Assembly: GCA_902363515.1 (NCBI GenBank)
Contig: CABJAN010000001.1
Coordinates: forward strand, 1-64,000
Direction of reading: 5' to 3'
DNA: 64,000 nt
Source: Bacillota bacterium
Lineage (GTDB): Bacteria > Bacillota > Clostridia > Lachnospirales > Lachnospiraceae
Shown here in pieces: positions 26,607 to 34,991 of the stretch (positions within the stretch are counted from its first letter, which is position 1; each line of letters opens with the position of its first letter). A program made the translations under genes and the position numbers. The notes beneath the pieces were generated by a model that was given only the letters and a program-made list of their open reading frames with translations, ran no database searches and was not told the DNA's origin.

Positions 26607-27965
26607 ATGAAAATCATTATTGTGGGCTGCGGAAAAATCGGTACTACACTTGCAGAGCAGCTCAGTTCAGAACATCATGACCTTGTAGTCATTGATACGA
26701 ATCCTCAGAAAATACAACAGCTTTCTGAGTCCATTGATGTTATGGGAATTGTGGATAATGGCGCAAGCATCAATGTTTTATCAGACGCAGGAATTGAGGA
26801 TGCACATTTACTCATTGCTGTAACAGGATCTGACGAATTGAACCTTTTGTGTTGTGTTATTGCAAAAAAAGTAAGTAAATGCCATACCATTGCCAGAGTC
26901 CGGAATCCTTTATATAACAAGGAGCGAAATTTCATCCGGAAAAGTCTGGGTATTACTATGATTATCAATCCAGAGCTGGCTTCTGCTATTGAAATTTCAC
27001 GCTTACTGCGTTTCCCCTCTGCCATTGAGCTGGATACCTTTGCAAAAGGCAGGGTAGAGCTGTTGAAATTTAAACTGCTTCCAGAATTCCGGTTAAGCGG
27101 TATGTCTGTTATGGAAATCGTAGACAAACTGCGCTGTAATGTTTTAATCTGCGGCGTAGAGCGGGGCGAAGAAGTCTTTATTCCTTCCGGTAATTTCATT
27201 CTTCAGGACAATGACCTGATTTCCATTATGGCTTCTCCAAAGAATTCCGCTTCTTTCTTTAAAAAGGTTGGAATCCACACCCATCAGGTTAAAAATGCCC
27301 TGATTGTAGGCGGGGGAACTTTGGGCTATTATCTGGCTGCTCTGCTGATTGATTTAAAAATCAAAGTGCGTATTGTGGAAAATAATCAGGAACGGTGCCA
27401 GCAGTTAAGTGAACTTCTTCCGGAGGCTACCGTTATCTGCGGAGACGGAACAGACAAAAAGCTGCTGCTGCAGGAGGGTCTGACACAGACAGAGTCTTTT
27501 ATTACGCTTACCAATATGGATGAAGAAAATATTTTCCTGTCTCTGTTTGCCAAAAAGAATTCAAAGGCTAAATTAATTACCAAGGTAAACCGTATTGCTT
27601 TTGATGATATTATTGATGGTCTTGATATTGGCAGTGTTATTTATCCAAAATATATTACTGCGGACTATATCCTCCAGTATGTACGGGCTATGGAAAATTC
27701 TCTGAGCAGTAATGTAGAAACACTCTATCATATTCTGGACAACCAGGCAGAGGCTCTGGAATTTTCTGTAAAGGAAGCATCTTCTGTAACAGACATTCCT
27801 TTAAGCCAGCTAAATCTAAAAGAAAATCTGCTGATTGCCTGTATCAACCGCAATGGTTCCATTCAGATTCCAAGAGGACAGGATACCATCCAGGTAGGAG
27901 ACACAGTTATTATTGTTACTTCTGTAAAGGGTCTTCGTGACTTAAAAGATATTTTGAAAAAATAA
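26607..27965 (+). CDS. trkA: Trk system potassium uptake regulatory subunit TrkA
   Basis: TrkA is the cytosolic nucleotide-gated subunit that opens the TrkH potassium channel. The 452-residue protein is a duplicated RCK unit: first Rossmann motif VGCGKIGTTLAEQL (about residues 5-18) with the NAD-binding acid VIDTNP, a first TrkA_C domain, then a second Rossmann motif VGGGTLGYYLAALL near residue 233 and a second TrkA_C domain. GGAGG precedes the ATG by 6 nt. The next gene, trkH, follows after 15 nt. Confidence 0.95.
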   Translation: MKIIIVGCGKIGTTLAEQLSSEHHDLVVIDTNPQKIQQLSESIDVMGIVDNGASINVLSDAGIEDAHLLIAVTGSDELNLLCCVIAKKVSKCHTIARVRNPLYNKERNFIRKSLGITMIINPELASAIEISRLLRFPSAIELDTFAKGRVELLKFKLLPEFRLSGMSVMEIVDKLRCNVLICGVERGEEVFIPSGNFILQDNDLISIMASPKNSASFFKKVGIHTHQVKNALIVGGGTLGYYLAALLIDLKIKVRIVENNQERCQQLSELLPEATVICGDGTDKKLLLQEGLTQTESFITLTNMDEENIFLSLFAKKNSKAKLITKVNRIAFDDIIDGLDIGSVIYPKYITADYILQYVRAMENSLSSNVETLYHILDNQAEALEFSVKEASSVTDIPLSQLNLKENLLIACINRNGSIQIPRGQDTIQVGDTVIIVTSVKGLRDLKDILKK

Positions 27966-27980
27966 GAGGCAGGAAAGACG

Positions 27981-29423
27981 ATGAATTACTCTATTGTAAG
28001 ATATATTATTGGTAAGGTACTTTATTTTGAGGCTGCCTTTATGGGGCTCCCCTGCGTAACTGCTATTATTTACCAGGAACACAGCGGCTGGGCATTTTTC
28101 TTTACTGCCCTGTTGTGTATTTTACTGGCTTATTTGCTTACGCGAAAGCGTCCTGCAAATGATACTTTTTATGTGAAAGAAGGATTTGTAACCGTTGCTC
28201 TGAGCTGGATTGTTTTAAGTATTATGGGCGCGCTTCCTTTTTTATTCTGCGGTTCTATTACAAATCCTGTGGATGCCCTGTTTGAAACAGTCTCCGGGTT
28301 CACCACCACAGGCGCCAGTATTTTAAAGGATGTGGAAATTCTTCCCAAATGTGTCCTCATGTGGAGAAGCTTCACGCACTGGATTGGCGGTATGGGCGTT
28401 CTGGTATTTCTTCTTACTTTTATTCAGGGGCATGGGAGTGGTTCTCACATGAATCTCATGAAAGCAGAAAGTCCGGGACCTTCTGTAAGCAAACTGACAC
28501 CTACCGTGCAGTCTACTGCAAAAATTTTATATTTGATTTATGTGGTTCTCACAGTAATTGAAATTATTTTACTGCTTTTAGGCGGTATGCCTTTATTTGA
28601 TTCTCTGACTACCAGCTTCGGTACTGCCGGAACCGGAGGTTTTGGTATTAAAAATGACAGTATTGGCGGATACTCTCCTTATATCCAGATTGTAGTCACT
28701 ATTTTCATGATTCTTTTTGGAATTAACTTTAATGCTTACTTTTTCATTCTTTGCAAAAAGTTCCGTCAGGCATTTCTTATGACAGAGGTGCGTTGTTATC
28801 TGGGAATTATTGCGGCGGCAATTCTTATGATTGCGTGGGATATCCGCCATCTTTTCCCAACCATTGGAGAAGTTTTCCGTCACGCGTCCTTCCAGGTGGC
28901 TTCTATTATTACCACTACGGGATTTGCCACTACAGACTTTGACTGCTGGCCCCAGGTTGCCAAAACAACTTTGATTATGCTTATGTTTATTGGCGCCTGT
29001 GCCGGAAGTACGGGAGGCGGTATTAAGGTTTCCCGTTTTGTCATTTTGATTAAAACCATCCAGAAGGAGCTGCACACTTTACTGCATCCCCGTATGGTGA
29101 AAAAGCTGAAAATAGACGGACATACTCTGGAGCATGAAGTTGTTCGCTCCACGAACGTATTTTTAATCGCCTATGTTTTAATCTTTTCCCTGTCCGTATT
29201 GCTGCTTGGATTTAATGATTTTGACCTGATTACCAATTTCACAGGTGTGGCTGCTACTTTGAATAACATTGGTCCCGGTCTGGAACTGGTTGGACCTACA
29301 CAGAATTTTTCCATCTTTTCAGATGGGTCAAAACTGGTGCTAATTTTTGATATGCTTGCCGGACGTCTGGAGCTGTTCCCAATGCTGCTGATCTTTGTGC
29401 CGGATACCTGGAGGAAATACTAA
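27981..29423 (+). CDS. trkH: TrkH family potassium uptake channel
   Basis: A 480-residue membrane protein that forms the potassium-conducting pore. It has the four-fold M1-P-M2 layout; selectivity-filter loops can be seen as TTTGAS, GTAGTGGFG, TTTGFATTDF and LNNIGPGL, each with the family's glycine. It is cotranscribed with trkA and followed by a bidirectional terminator. In this family sodium or proton coupling is debated, and nothing here settles it. Confidence 0.95.
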   Translation: MNYSIVRYIIGKVLYFEAAFMGLPCVTAIIYQEHSGWAFFFTALLCILLAYLLTRKRPANDTFYVKEGFVTVALSWIVLSIMGALPFLFCGSITNPVDALFETVSGFTTTGASILKDVEILPKCVLMWRSFTHWIGGMGVLVFLLTFIQGHGSGSHMNLMKAESPGPSVSKLTPTVQSTAKILYLIYVVLTVIEIILLLLGGMPLFDSLTTSFGTAGTGGFGIKNDSIGGYSPYIQIVVTIFMILFGINFNAYFFILCKKFRQAFLMTEVRCYLGIIAAAILMIAWDIRHLFPTIGEVFRHASFQVASIITTTGFATTDFDCWPQVAKTTLIMLMFIGACAGSTGGGIKVSRFVILIKTIQKELHTLLHPRMVKKLKIDGHTLEHEVVRSTNVFLIAYVLIFSLSVLLLGFNDFDLITNFTGVAATLNNIGPGLELVGPTQNFSIFSDGSKLVLIFDMLAGRLELFPMLLIFVPDTWRKY

Positions 29424-29429
29424 TTACAA

Positions 29430-29472
29430 AAAAGTAACCGTATCCTTTGGCGATGGGCGGTTACTTTTTTGT
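29430..29472. terminator. bidirectional terminator between trkH and the histidine kinase
   Basis: Perfect 13-bp stem AAAAAAGTAACCG / CGGTTACTTTTTT (29430-29442 and 29460-29472) with a 17-nt loop and T runs on both strands. Confidence 0.85.
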
Positions 29473-29483
29473 TTAATTTCTTT

Positions 29484-30827
29484 CTATTTCCCAGCATGAA
29501 ACCACACTTCTATTCTGGTTCCTTTTCCCAGTTGGCTCTTTAGACGAATCTCAGCGTGGTGCAATGCTGCGGCATGCTTTACAATAGAAAGCCCCAGTCC
29601 GGTACCTCCTGTTTTTCGGGAATGGCTTTTATCTACCCGATAAAAGCGTTCAAAAATTCTCTCCTGCTCTTCTTTTGGAATCCCGATTCCATTATCCTCT
29701 ACGGAAAAACAAACCTGGTTTTTCTCTTTTGCAAGAATCACTCTTACATATCCACCTTCCTGATTATACCGGATGGCATTATCCACAAGATTATACATCA
29801 TTTCATACAATACATGGCGGACACCGTAAACTTCAGCGCTGCTTCCCTGGCTGGTAATGATGACGTTACGCTTTTTGGCAGGAAGGGTAAGATTCTGGCA
29901 GATGTCCTCCATAAGCCCATGCAAATCCACCTGTTCAAATGGCATTTCTCCACTTTTCTCATCAATTTTGGAAATCTCAATAATATCTTTTACCAGACTG
30001 GTCAGGCGGCTGGCTTCATCATAAATACGCCCGGCAAACTCCGGCACATCCTCCTGGCGTACCATACCGTTTTTTATAATCTCTGCATATCCTGAGATGG
30101 ACATAAGCGGTGTTTTTAGTTCGTGAGAAACATTGGCAGAGAATTCTCTCCTCACTTCCTCCGCCTGCTTCAACTCCTCCACCTGTTTTGCAATCTGCTT
30201 ATTCTGCTCATCCACTCTGTTTAGCAAAGGCCGCAGCTCTTCGTATTCCACATGCTCCAAAGGATGCTCTAAATCCAACTGGTTAATTGGGTCAATCAGC
30301 TTCTTTGTCTGTCGTTCTACCACAGCAAAAGCCAGTCCCAGCACTGCAATCAGCAGAAGGCCCATAAGCGTAAAACTGGAAAGAAGTGTAGTAAGCACGC
30401 TGTCTGTTGTTTTCCCAACCCGCAGTATCTCTCCGTTTTTCAGCTTCACTGCATAATAAAAAGTCTGTTCCGACAGGGTCTCTGAGATGCGTATCATCTC
30501 CCCTTCCCCTTCTTTTAAAGCTGCTTTTACCTCCGGACGGTTTTGATGATTTTCCATAGAAGCTGCATCTGTCTTAGAATCAAAGGCAACGCTCCCATCC
30601 TTCTGAAAAATAGTTACGCGGCTGTTGGTCATATCTGCCACTTCCTCTGTGAGATATTCTTCCCCCATATATTCCAGAACATAGCGCAGATACTGGGATT
30701 CATTTTTTACATCCTGCCGCATATAACTGTTATATTTCTGGTACATCACCACACTGGCTGCAAAGAAGGTAACCAGTATGGACAAGGCAGTCAAAAACCC
30801 CACATGGTTCATAATTCTCTGTTTCAT
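29484..30827 (-). CDS. sensor histidine kinase, PhoR-like
   Basis: A 447-residue membrane kinase. It has a first membrane segment about residues 9-29, an external sensor domain of about 115 residues, a second segment about 147-168, the dimerisation box NVSHELKTPL with the phosphorylated histidine, the N box NLVDNAIRYNQ, and VEDNGIGIP and GTGLGLSIVK of the ATPase domain. There is no clear PAS domain. Its gene overlaps the response regulator by 4 nt. Proximity to the Na/Pi cotransporter with a Pho-box-like promoter suggests phosphate sensing; this is inference. Confidence 0.9.
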   Translation of the reverse strand: MKQRIMNHVGFLTALSILVTFFAASVVMYQKYNSYMRQDVKNESQYLRYVLEYMGEEYLTEEVADMTNSRVTIFQKDGSVAFDSKTDAASMENHQNRPEVKAALKEGEGEMIRISETLSEQTFYYAVKLKNGEILRVGKTTDSVLTTLLSSFTLMGLLLIAVLGLAFAVVERQTKKLIDPINQLDLEHPLEHVEYEELRPLLNRVDEQNKQIAKQVEELKQAEEVRREFSANVSHELKTPLMSISGYAEIIKNGMVRQEDVPEFAGRIYDEASRLTSLVKDIIEISKIDEKSGEMPFEQVDLHGLMEDICQNLTLPAKKRNVIITSQGSSAEVYGVRHVLYEMMYNLVDNAIRYNQEGGYVRVILAKEKNQVCFSVEDNGIGIPKEEQERIFERFYRVDKSHSRKTGGTGLGLSIVKHAAALHHAEIRLKSQLGKGTRIEVWFHAGK

Positions 30828-31498
30828 TGTTTATCTCCTATGCGGTAACCTACTCCCCTGACTGTTTCTATTAAGAAGCCGGAATCTCCCAGCTTCTGGC
30901 GCAGAGTTCTGATATGTACGTCTACAGTTCTGGTCTCTCCGGCATATTCATAGCCCCAGATTTTCTCCAGAATCTGGTCACGGCTTAATACAATTCCCTG
31001 ATTCTCCATTAAATAGCGCAACAGCTCAAATTCTTTTAGCGTAAGCTCTACCGCCCGTTCCCGGTCAAAAACCTGATGTCTGTCCACATGAATGGTAAGT
31101 CCTTTATAAGTGTACTCTTTTTTCCCAGCCTGTTTTGCGGCTCTTCGAAGCACTGCCTTCACTCTTGCAATAAACTCCATCATTCCAAAGGGTTTCGTAA
31201 TATAATCATCTGCTCCGCTGTCAAGAGCCCTGACCTTATCATATTCTGCTTCTTTTGCGGTAACCATAATAACAGGAATGTCCCTGGTTTCCTGATTGCT
31301 TTTCAGCTTTTCCAAGATACTGTAGCCATCCTCTCCGGGCAGCATAATATCCAGCAAAATCAACTGAGGAATCTCCTCTTTTAAGGCTTTCCTTAATTCT
31401 TTTCCGTCCCGGATACCTTTTGCTTCAAACCCGGTAGTACCCAAAGTATACACTAATAATTCCCTGATATTTCTCTCATCCTCTACACAATAAATCAT
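30824..31498 (-). CDS. OmpR/PhoB family response regulator
   Basis: A 224-residue two-domain regulator. The receiver domain has the acidic pair in CVEDE, the phosphorylated aspartate in LLDIMLPGEDG (about residue 51), the Thr of MVTAK and the Lys of TKPF. The winged-helix domain (about 130-222) includes LTLKEFELLRYLM and VDVHIRTLRQKLG. It is the first gene of the two-component pair. A Pho-box-like array of 11-bp repeats upstream of the adjacent cotransporter gene is a candidate target. Confidence 0.93.
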   Translation of the reverse strand: MIYCVEDERNIRELLVYTLGTTGFEAKGIRDGKELRKALKEEIPQLILLDIMLPGEDGYSILEKLKSNQETRDIPVIMVTAKEAEYDKVRALDSGADDYITKPFGMMEFIARVKAVLRRAAKQAGKKEYTYKGLTIHVDRHQVFDRERAVELTLKEFELLRYLMENQGIVLSRDQILEKIWGYEYAGETRTVDVHIRTLRQKLGDSGFLIETVRGVGYRIGDKQ

Positions 31499-31536
31499 GT
31501 TTGCCTCCCTTTTTCTTCCCTTTTATCAACATGCAG

Positions 31537-31585
31537 GAAAAGCGTGCCTGAAAATGACGAAAATGTATTTTCAAACACGCTTTTC
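31537..31585 (-). terminator. hairpin after the Na/Pi cotransporter gene
   Basis: 10-bp outer stem GAAAAGCGTG / CACGCTTTTC (31537-31546 and 31576-31585) with an inner TGAAAAT/ATTTTCA stem. No good T run follows on the minus strand, so it may attenuate rather than stop transcription into the two-component genes. Confidence 0.45.
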
Positions 31586-31601
31586 TTAGTACGCTTATGG
31601 A

Positions 31602-33362
31602 TTAAGGAAGAAGATAATATTGTCTGGTTTCTTCCATAGTTTTCTGGAAAGAAACATTATCCTCACTCTTCATGGCATTTAAGTAGCTGTGAGTTTCATA
31701 GCTTCCTTCTGCAATCTGGGCAATGCATACAGCAATATTCGAGCAATGGTCTGAAATACGTTCCAAACTGGTAATCACATCTGAAAGGATAAATCCCTGC
31801 TCAATGGTGCATTTTCCTTCCCGAAGCCTGCTTACGTGGCGGCTTTTTAATTCCTGATTCAATTCATCAATGATTTCTTCCAATGGCTCTACTTTCTTAG
31901 CCAGCTTATAGTTCTGTTCTTCAAATACCTGATAAGACAATTTTACAATATCCTGCACTGCTCTTGAAATGACTGCAAGCTCTGCCAGGGCCTTATCAGA
32001 GAATTTCAACCCTTTGTCATGAAGCTCTTTTGCAGATTCCATGATATTGACACCATGGTCTGAAATACGTTCAAAATCTCCAATACAATGTAAAATAACG
32101 GATAAGTCCCTGCTGTCTTTCTGGTTCATATCCTTTTGTCCCAACTGTACCAGATAAGTACCCAGGGCGTCTTCGTACTGGTCTACCCGCTCCTCTTCTG
32201 CAGCAATCTTCTCTTCTGCTTCTTCTTTATAATTGTCAAAAAGAGATAATGCCATAAACAGACATTCTTTGGATGCTGCTGCCATATGGTTTGCTACCAC
32301 GCGGCTCTGTTCCATAGCCAGGGCAGGTTTGTCCAGGAAACGCGCATCCAGAAGCTGAAGACCTTCTGTTTCGCTCTTTTCTTCTTTTTCATCACGGATG
32401 GTAATACACGCCAGTTTCTCAAGCCCTTTGGAAAACGGCAGAAGAATACAGGTTGCAAATACATTAAAGGCACTGTGGGCTACTGCGATTCCAGCCGCAT
32501 TTGCCGCCTGTCCCATAAACTGGAAGTCAAACGCCATATGCAGTCCATAGAATACCACCAGAAAGACAGCAGTTCCAATAATATTAAAATATAAATGAAC
32601 CATAGCTGCCCTTTTAGCATTTTTCTTAGCTCCTATAGCAGAAAGAAGTGCTGTGACACAGGTTCCGATATTCTGTCCAAGAATAATGGGAATCGCCACA
32701 CTGTAGCTTACCGCACCAGTTACGCACAATGCCTGTAAAATACCCACTGATGCAGAAGAACTCTGAATCACTGCGGTAAGCACAGCTCCCGCCAGCATAC
32801 CAAGAAGAGGATTGGAAAATGCAGTCAGAATTCCGGTAAATTCCGGCACATCTGCCAGTGGTTTTACAGCAGCGCTCATGCTTTCCATTCCAAACATCAA
32901 AACAGCAAAGCCCAGGAAAATGGTTCCGATATCTTTCTTTTTCTCACTTTTTGCAAAAAGTAAGAAGGCAACACCAATAATTGCCAGAATTGGGGAAAAA
33001 GATGTAGGCTTAAACAACTGAATAAAGAAACTATCACTTTCGATTCCGGAAAGGCTCAAAATCCAGGAAGTAATGGTAGTACCAATATTGGCTCCCATAA
33101 TCACACCTACTGCCTGGGACAATTTCATAATACCAGAGTTTACAAAACCTACTACCATAACCGTAGTGGCGGAGGAAGACTGAATCACTGCGGTTACCAG
33201 GGCTCCAAGACCTACTGCTTTTAGTGGATTGGAAGTAAGGCTTTCCAGGATTTTCTCCATTTTCCCGCCGGAAACCTTGGACAGACCTTCTCCCATAACA
33301 TGCATTCCGTACAGGAATAATGCAAGGCCTCCTATCATGCTTAATACACTAAAAAAATCCAT
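31602..33362 (-). CDS. Na/Pi cotransporter family protein with PhoU-like C-terminal domain
   Basis: A 586-residue membrane protein. The membrane part (about residues 1-325) contains the duplicated Na/Pi motif, AVIQSSSATT and AVIQSSSASV, typical of NptA/YjbB proteins that move phosphate with sodium. The cytosolic part (about 345-575) is a PhoU-like helical repeat thought to gate or regulate such carriers. The frame is open 13 codons further upstream, but AAAGGAG lies before the ATG at 33362. Its promoter carries four 11-bp-spaced TTAACAT-like repeats. The PhoB/PhoR-like pair follows. Confidence 0.92.
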   Translation of the reverse strand: MDFFSVLSMIGGLALFLYGMHVMGEGLSKVSGGKMEKILESLTSNPLKAVGLGALVTAVIQSSSATTVMVVGFVNSGIMKLSQAVGVIMGANIGTTITSWILSLSGIESDSFFIQLFKPTSFSPILAIIGVAFLLFAKSEKKKDIGTIFLGFAVLMFGMESMSAAVKPLADVPEFTGILTAFSNPLLGMLAGAVLTAVIQSSSASVGILQALCVTGAVSYSVAIPIILGQNIGTCVTALLSAIGAKKNAKRAAMVHLYFNIIGTAVFLVVFYGLHMAFDFQFMGQAANAAGIAVAHSAFNVFATCILLPFSKGLEKLACITIRDEKEEKSETEGLQLLDARFLDKPALAMEQSRVVANHMAAASKECLFMALSLFDNYKEEAEEKIAAEEERVDQYEDALGTYLVQLGQKDMNQKDSRDLSVILHCIGDFERISDHGVNIMESAKELHDKGLKFSDKALAELAVISRAVQDIVKLSYQVFEEQNYKLAKKVEPLEEIIDELNQELKSRHVSRLREGKCTIEQGFILSDVITSLERISDHCSNIAVCIAQIAEGSYETHSYLNAMKSEDNVSFQKTMEETRQYYLLP

Positions 33363-33409
33363 GATTTTCTCCTTTTGTATCTTACTTATTTTTTCATACA
33401 AACCATTCT

Positions 33410-33463
33410 AGTATAGAAAAGTTATGTTAAATTTAAGATAATATTATGTTAAATCTATGTAAA
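33410..33463 (-). promoter_or_regulatory. Pho-box-like promoter of the Na/Pi cotransporter gene
   Basis: On the minus strand four heptamers start exactly 11 bp apart: TTTACAT (33463-33457), TTAACAT (33452-33446), TTATCTT (33441-33435, degenerate) and TTAACAT (33430-33424). A -10 box TATACT follows (33415-33410). The repeats cover the place of the -35 box, which lacks a consensus hexamer. This is the geometry of PhoP/PhoB-activated promoters in Firmicutes, where TTAACA-type direct repeats recur every 11 bp. Confidence 0.75.
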
Positions 33464-33480
33464 ATTTCATCCATTTTATC

Positions 33481-33984
33481 TTAGAAACTTTTAATCTGAT
33501 CCTGTGCATCATCCACGTTTTTCTGGATACTTTTTATTTCCACATAGTAACCTGCTGTATCACTGATTTTTACCTGAACCCGGTCTCCTGCCTTATGTCC
33601 AAGAATTGCTTTTCCAAGAGGGGATTCAATGCTGATTTTATTATCCAGAGAATTCCCCCGGATAGAAGTCACCAGCTTATAAGTCTCTGTTTCATCTTCA
33701 TCCTCAAAATACACTTCCACCACATTATTCATTCCCACTTCGTCAGAACGGGAATCATCAGAAACAATTTCTGCTGTCTTCAGCATCCGTTCCAGGTAGT
33801 TAATGCGGCTCTCATTTTTATTCTTGTCCCTTTTTGCCGCATAATATTCAAAATTTTCGCTTAAATCCCCCTGTGCCCTGGCTTCCTTTACTGCTTCAAT
33901 GGCTTCCTTTCGCACGGTTAATTTGCGATATTCTATCTCTGCTTCTATTTTTTCCACATCACTTTTTGTAAGACGCTCTCTCAT
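33481..33984 (-). CDS. greA: transcription elongation factor GreA
   Basis: GreA binds the RNA polymerase secondary channel and stimulates cleavage of backtracked RNA. The 167-residue protein has the N-terminal coiled coil with the acidic tip (EARAQGDLSENFEYYAAK region, about residues 35-52) and a C-terminal FKBP-like domain ending with SIESPLGKAILGHKAGD. It is a single gene; a TATACT box lies at 34066-34061 about 80 nt upstream. Confidence 0.95.
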   Translation of the reverse strand: MRERLTKSDVEKIEAEIEYRKLTVRKEAIEAVKEARAQGDLSENFEYYAAKRDKNKNESRINYLERMLKTAEIVSDDSRSDEVGMNNVVEVYFEDEDETETYKLVTSIRGNSLDNKISIESPLGKAILGHKAGDRVQVKISDTAGYYVEIKSIQKNVDDAQDQIKSF

Positions 33985-34260
33985 GCTTTATCCTCTTTTC
34001 TTCTTAATCCATCCCCAAGCAAAAAGGCCTTCCTTTTATCCTGAGAAAAACTCTACTCTCAGTATACGACAAAAGAAAGGCAAATGCCAGATTCATTCTG
34101 GGAAATTTGCGAGATTCTCCGTTGCAGTGCGATCTGTGGGAAGTATTTTGGCGTGAATTAGATTGAAACTAGAGTTTTTTACTCTTTTGCCCACTGCTCC
34201 CAAAATATGGGTATAAAATCCCAAAATGGATTTCACAGCTTATTTGGTAACAGTCCTGTT

Positions 34261-34920
34261 TCAAGATACCTGATCCCTCCAGTAACTCACCACTCTTATA
34301 AATAAAAACAGCAGCAGGCCTCCCCAGAAGATATAATGTCTGGCCGAATATTCCCCGGTTACCAGTGAAAACACCGCAACGCCAAAAAAAAACAGCCAAA
34401 GCGCCAGATTTAAATACTTTCCTATCCAGGCACGAGTGCCTAACACAGCTGTCCAGAATCCCACAGACTGCTGGCCGCCAGAAAGTGCCTCTGCGCTTTC
34501 CAGCATACTGTCCAGAAGTTCTTCTGCTTTGGAAAATTTCTTTCCTTTCTGCTCTTCCTGTGCAATATAATTCAAATATTTTTCTGGTTCCATGTCCAAA
34601 GGCGATGTTTCCTTTTCCAATACCCGGCAAAGTTCCAGGGCGCCTTCTAATTCTTTCATTTTTTCGAAAAGTTCCTGCTCCTGATTTTTCAGCACTTCTC
34701 TTGCATCTGCTCTGCCTTTTAACATGGCGTCTATCTGTTCCACAGACAAATCCATTTTCCGAAATACAATAATTTTCTTTATCCGCAGAATATCTTCTTG
34801 TGTATAATTCCTGTATCGGCTCTCCGCTTCTCTTTCCGGCTCCAGAAGTCCCTTTTTTTCATAAAACCGGATGTTACTGATAGATAATCCTGTTTCCTTT
34901 GCTGCTTCTCCTATTTTCAT
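34261..34920 (-). CDS. MerR family regulator with C-terminal membrane anchor
   Basis: A 219-residue protein. The N-terminal winged helix-turn-helix (MKIGEAAKETGLSISNIRFYE, read here as residues 1-21 of the MerR domain) and the RKMDLSVEQIDAML region are clearly MerR. A coiled coil runs about 75-105. The C-terminus (about 165-212) has two strongly hydrophobic segments, WLFFFGVAVFSLV and IFWGGLLLFLFIRVV, so the regulator is probably tethered to the membrane. There is no recognisable ligand-binding domain. The ATG at 34920 has GGGAGG before it. A 19-bp-spacer promoter sits in the 71-nt gap behind the GTPase-Rae1 gene. Confidence 0.87.
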   Translation of the reverse strand: MKIGEAAKETGLSISNIRFYEKKGLLEPEREAESRYRNYTQEDILRIKKIIVFRKMDLSVEQIDAMLKGRADAREVLKNQEQELFEKMKELEGALELCRVLEKETSPLDMEPEKYLNYIAQEEQKGKKFSKAEELLDSMLESAEALSGGQQSVGFWTAVLGTRAWIGKYLNLALWLFFFGVAVFSLVTGEYSARHYIFWGGLLLFLFIRVVSYWRDQVS

Positions 34921-34948
34921 GTTCCTGTACCTCCCTTTCTTTTCCCGG

Positions 34949-34979
34949 AATATACACCCTAAACCAGGTTGAGAGTCAA
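34949..34979 (-). promoter_or_regulatory. MerR-type promoter with 19-bp spacer
   Basis: Minus strand TTGACT (34979-34974), 19-nt spacer, TATATT (34954-34949). The spacer carries a dyad centred on AACC-T-GGTT; arms ACTCTCAACC and GGTTTAGGGT match at 8 of 10 positions. An overlong spacer with a dyad is the hallmark of promoters activated by MerR proteins, so the downstream regulator probably controls itself. Confidence 0.75.
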
Positions 34980-34991
34980 GAATTTTTCCCA

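Noticed and set aside
34169..34630. Second minus-strand protein within the MerR gene region
   Set aside because: Overlaps the MerR gene in another frame, lacks a ribosome site and shows low-complexity content.
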